A stretch of 64,000 bases of DNA from Rhizobium johnstonii 3841 (lineage in GTDB: Bacteria > Pseudomonadota > Alphaproteobacteria > Rhizobiales > Rhizobiaceae): contig NC_008380.1 of NCBI RefSeq assembly GCF_000009265.1, positions 4,464,501-4,528,500 on the forward strand. The letters run 5' to 3'. The stretch's first letter is position 1, and every line of letters begins with the position of its first letter. This document shows positions 63,415-64,000 of this stretch, one piece after another. The notes under the pieces are model-generated. The model was not told the origin of the DNA. It worked only from the letters and a program-made list of their open reading frames with translations, and ran no database searches. The translations under genes were made by a program, and so were the position numbers.

Positions 63415-63765
63415 ATGTGTGAACTGTTCATCAAGGCGGATGCTCGGCTCTGGGAAAGCGCCACCCGATCGCTACGCATCGACGGCATGGTCACCAGCGT
63501 CAGGCTGGAGAACTTCTTCTGGGCGAAGCTGGAGGAAATCGCCCGCCGCGACGGCATGAATGTCGTCCAGCTGATCACCCGGCTGCATCATGAATCGATC
63601 GATGCAGGCCACGATCTCGGCAACTTCACGTCCTTCCTGCGGGTTTGCTGCGCTCGCTATCTCGACCTGCAGCTCAGCGGCGACATCCCGGCCGATGTCA
63701 CTCGTCCCATCTCGGGCCTCGACGCACCTGTCATCCTCGGCCGCGAACGGGCGAAATATCACTGA
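63415..63765 (+). CDS. Ribbon-helix-helix domain protein
   Basis: This 116-residue small protein has the ribbon-helix-helix motif TSVRLENFFWAKLEEIARRDGMNVVQLITRLH at about residues 27-58, with a beta-strand of alternating charged/polar residues before two helices, as in the RHH_4 group. A helical C-terminal tail follows. The length and domain suggest a DNA-binding regulator, but no target is evident. It starts 24 bases after the DJ-1 gene and may be cotranscribed with it. Confidence 0.65.
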   Translation: MCELFIKADARLWESATRSLRIDGMVTSVRLENFFWAKLEEIARRDGMNVVQLITRLHHESIDAGHDLGNFTSFLRVCCARYLDLQLSGDIPADVTRPISGLDAPVILGRERAKYH

Positions 63766-63931
63766 AATCAGCTCTGACAGGCGATCAAAGACGAACGGCC
63801 CGCAGATAGCTCTACTGGCCGTTTCGTAAACATCTGACCTTGTCTTGGGTGGCGGGCTTGCGCTGCCGCGCAGCCTCGATCAACAATGCGCGTCACCGTC
63901 CAGCGCGGGCACCGTCAGGAGATCGATTGCC

Positions 63932-64000
63932 ATGAAAGACCAGAAAGCCGTGATCGTCACGGGAGCCGGCGGCAACCTCGGCAGCGCCGTTGTCCGCGAG
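63932..64000 (+). CDS. SDR-family oxidoreductase, N-terminus only
   Basis: The last 69 bases encode MKDQKAVIVTGAGGNLGSA and onward, the nucleotide-binding start of a short-chain dehydrogenase (TGAGGNLG). The ATG follows CAGGAGATCGATTGCC. The rest lies beyond the window. The preceding 166 bases (63766-63931) hold no clear feature. Confidence 0.65.
   Translation, partial: MKDQKAVIVTGAGGNLGSAVVRE

Overview
The window looks like a chromosomal or large-plasmid segment of a fast-growing Rhizobium (R. leguminosarum / R. etli type). The basis is the GC-rich alphaproteobacterial coding style, the smoCEFGK-mtlK polyol locus, ThuA-type sugar genes, SMP-30 and ExoD proteins, paralogous class III adenylate cyclases, and intergenic palindromic mosaic repeats of the kind found across Rhizobiaceae. 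No rRNA, tRNA, CRISPR array, transposase or phage gene was seen. The replicon cannot be told from the sequence.

Layout. 1-6.6 kb: polyol (sorbitol/mannitol) uptake and oxidation (mtlK, smoKGFE, SorC-type regulator), all on the minus strand. 6.8-10.6 kb: an ExoD-like membrane protein and a convergent amino-sugar pair (ROK kinase, GH20 hexosaminidase). 10.8-16.5 kb: a TetR-adaptor-RND efflux operon with its operator, then an OsmC protein. 16.7-24.1 kb: a galactose/arabinose module (sugar dehydrogenase, mutarotase, AraHGF transporter, divergent GntR regulator and DgoD), consistent with the De Ley-Doudoroff oxidative route. 24.2-26.7 kb: DoxX, SDR and adenylate cyclase. 26.8-38.4 kb: an uncharacterised sugar region bounded by two LacI regulators (PhyH dioxygenase, SDR, SMP-30 lactonase, ThuA protein, CUT1 transporter, ThuB-like oxidoreductase). 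38.5-46.6 kb: a GH2 glycosidase with a tiny leader ORF, a convergent glucose-type CUT1 transporter and a divergent LacI regulator with two matching operators. 46.8-48.6 kb: queCDE, making the queuosine precursor preQ0. 48.6-49.8 kb: a second adenylate cyclase. 49.9-54.5 kb: the class Ib ribonucleotide reductase operon nrdHIEF behind a cobalamin riboswitch and a probable NrdR-box promoter. 54.6-57.4 kb: a His-rich Zn/Cd P-type ATPase with a divergent MerR regulator and a 19-bp-spacer promoter. 57.5-64 kb: a flavoprotein, MsrB, a GAF-Fis regulator lacking the AAA+ domain, aldehyde dehydrogenase, DUF779, DJ-1/PfpI, a ribbon-helix-helix protein and the start of an SDR.

The genes are mostly self-contained catabolic cassettes, each with its own regulator: three CUT1 and one CUT2 sugar importers in 64 kb. 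In all three CUT1 operons a strong hairpin separates the binding-protein gene from the first permease gene, which would favour excess binding protein. The features that stand out most are the B12 riboswitch on the B12-independent reductase, the PhyH/SMP-30/ThuA region, and the AAA+-less AcoR-like regulator with a perfect dyad upstream of the aldehyde dehydrogenase gene.
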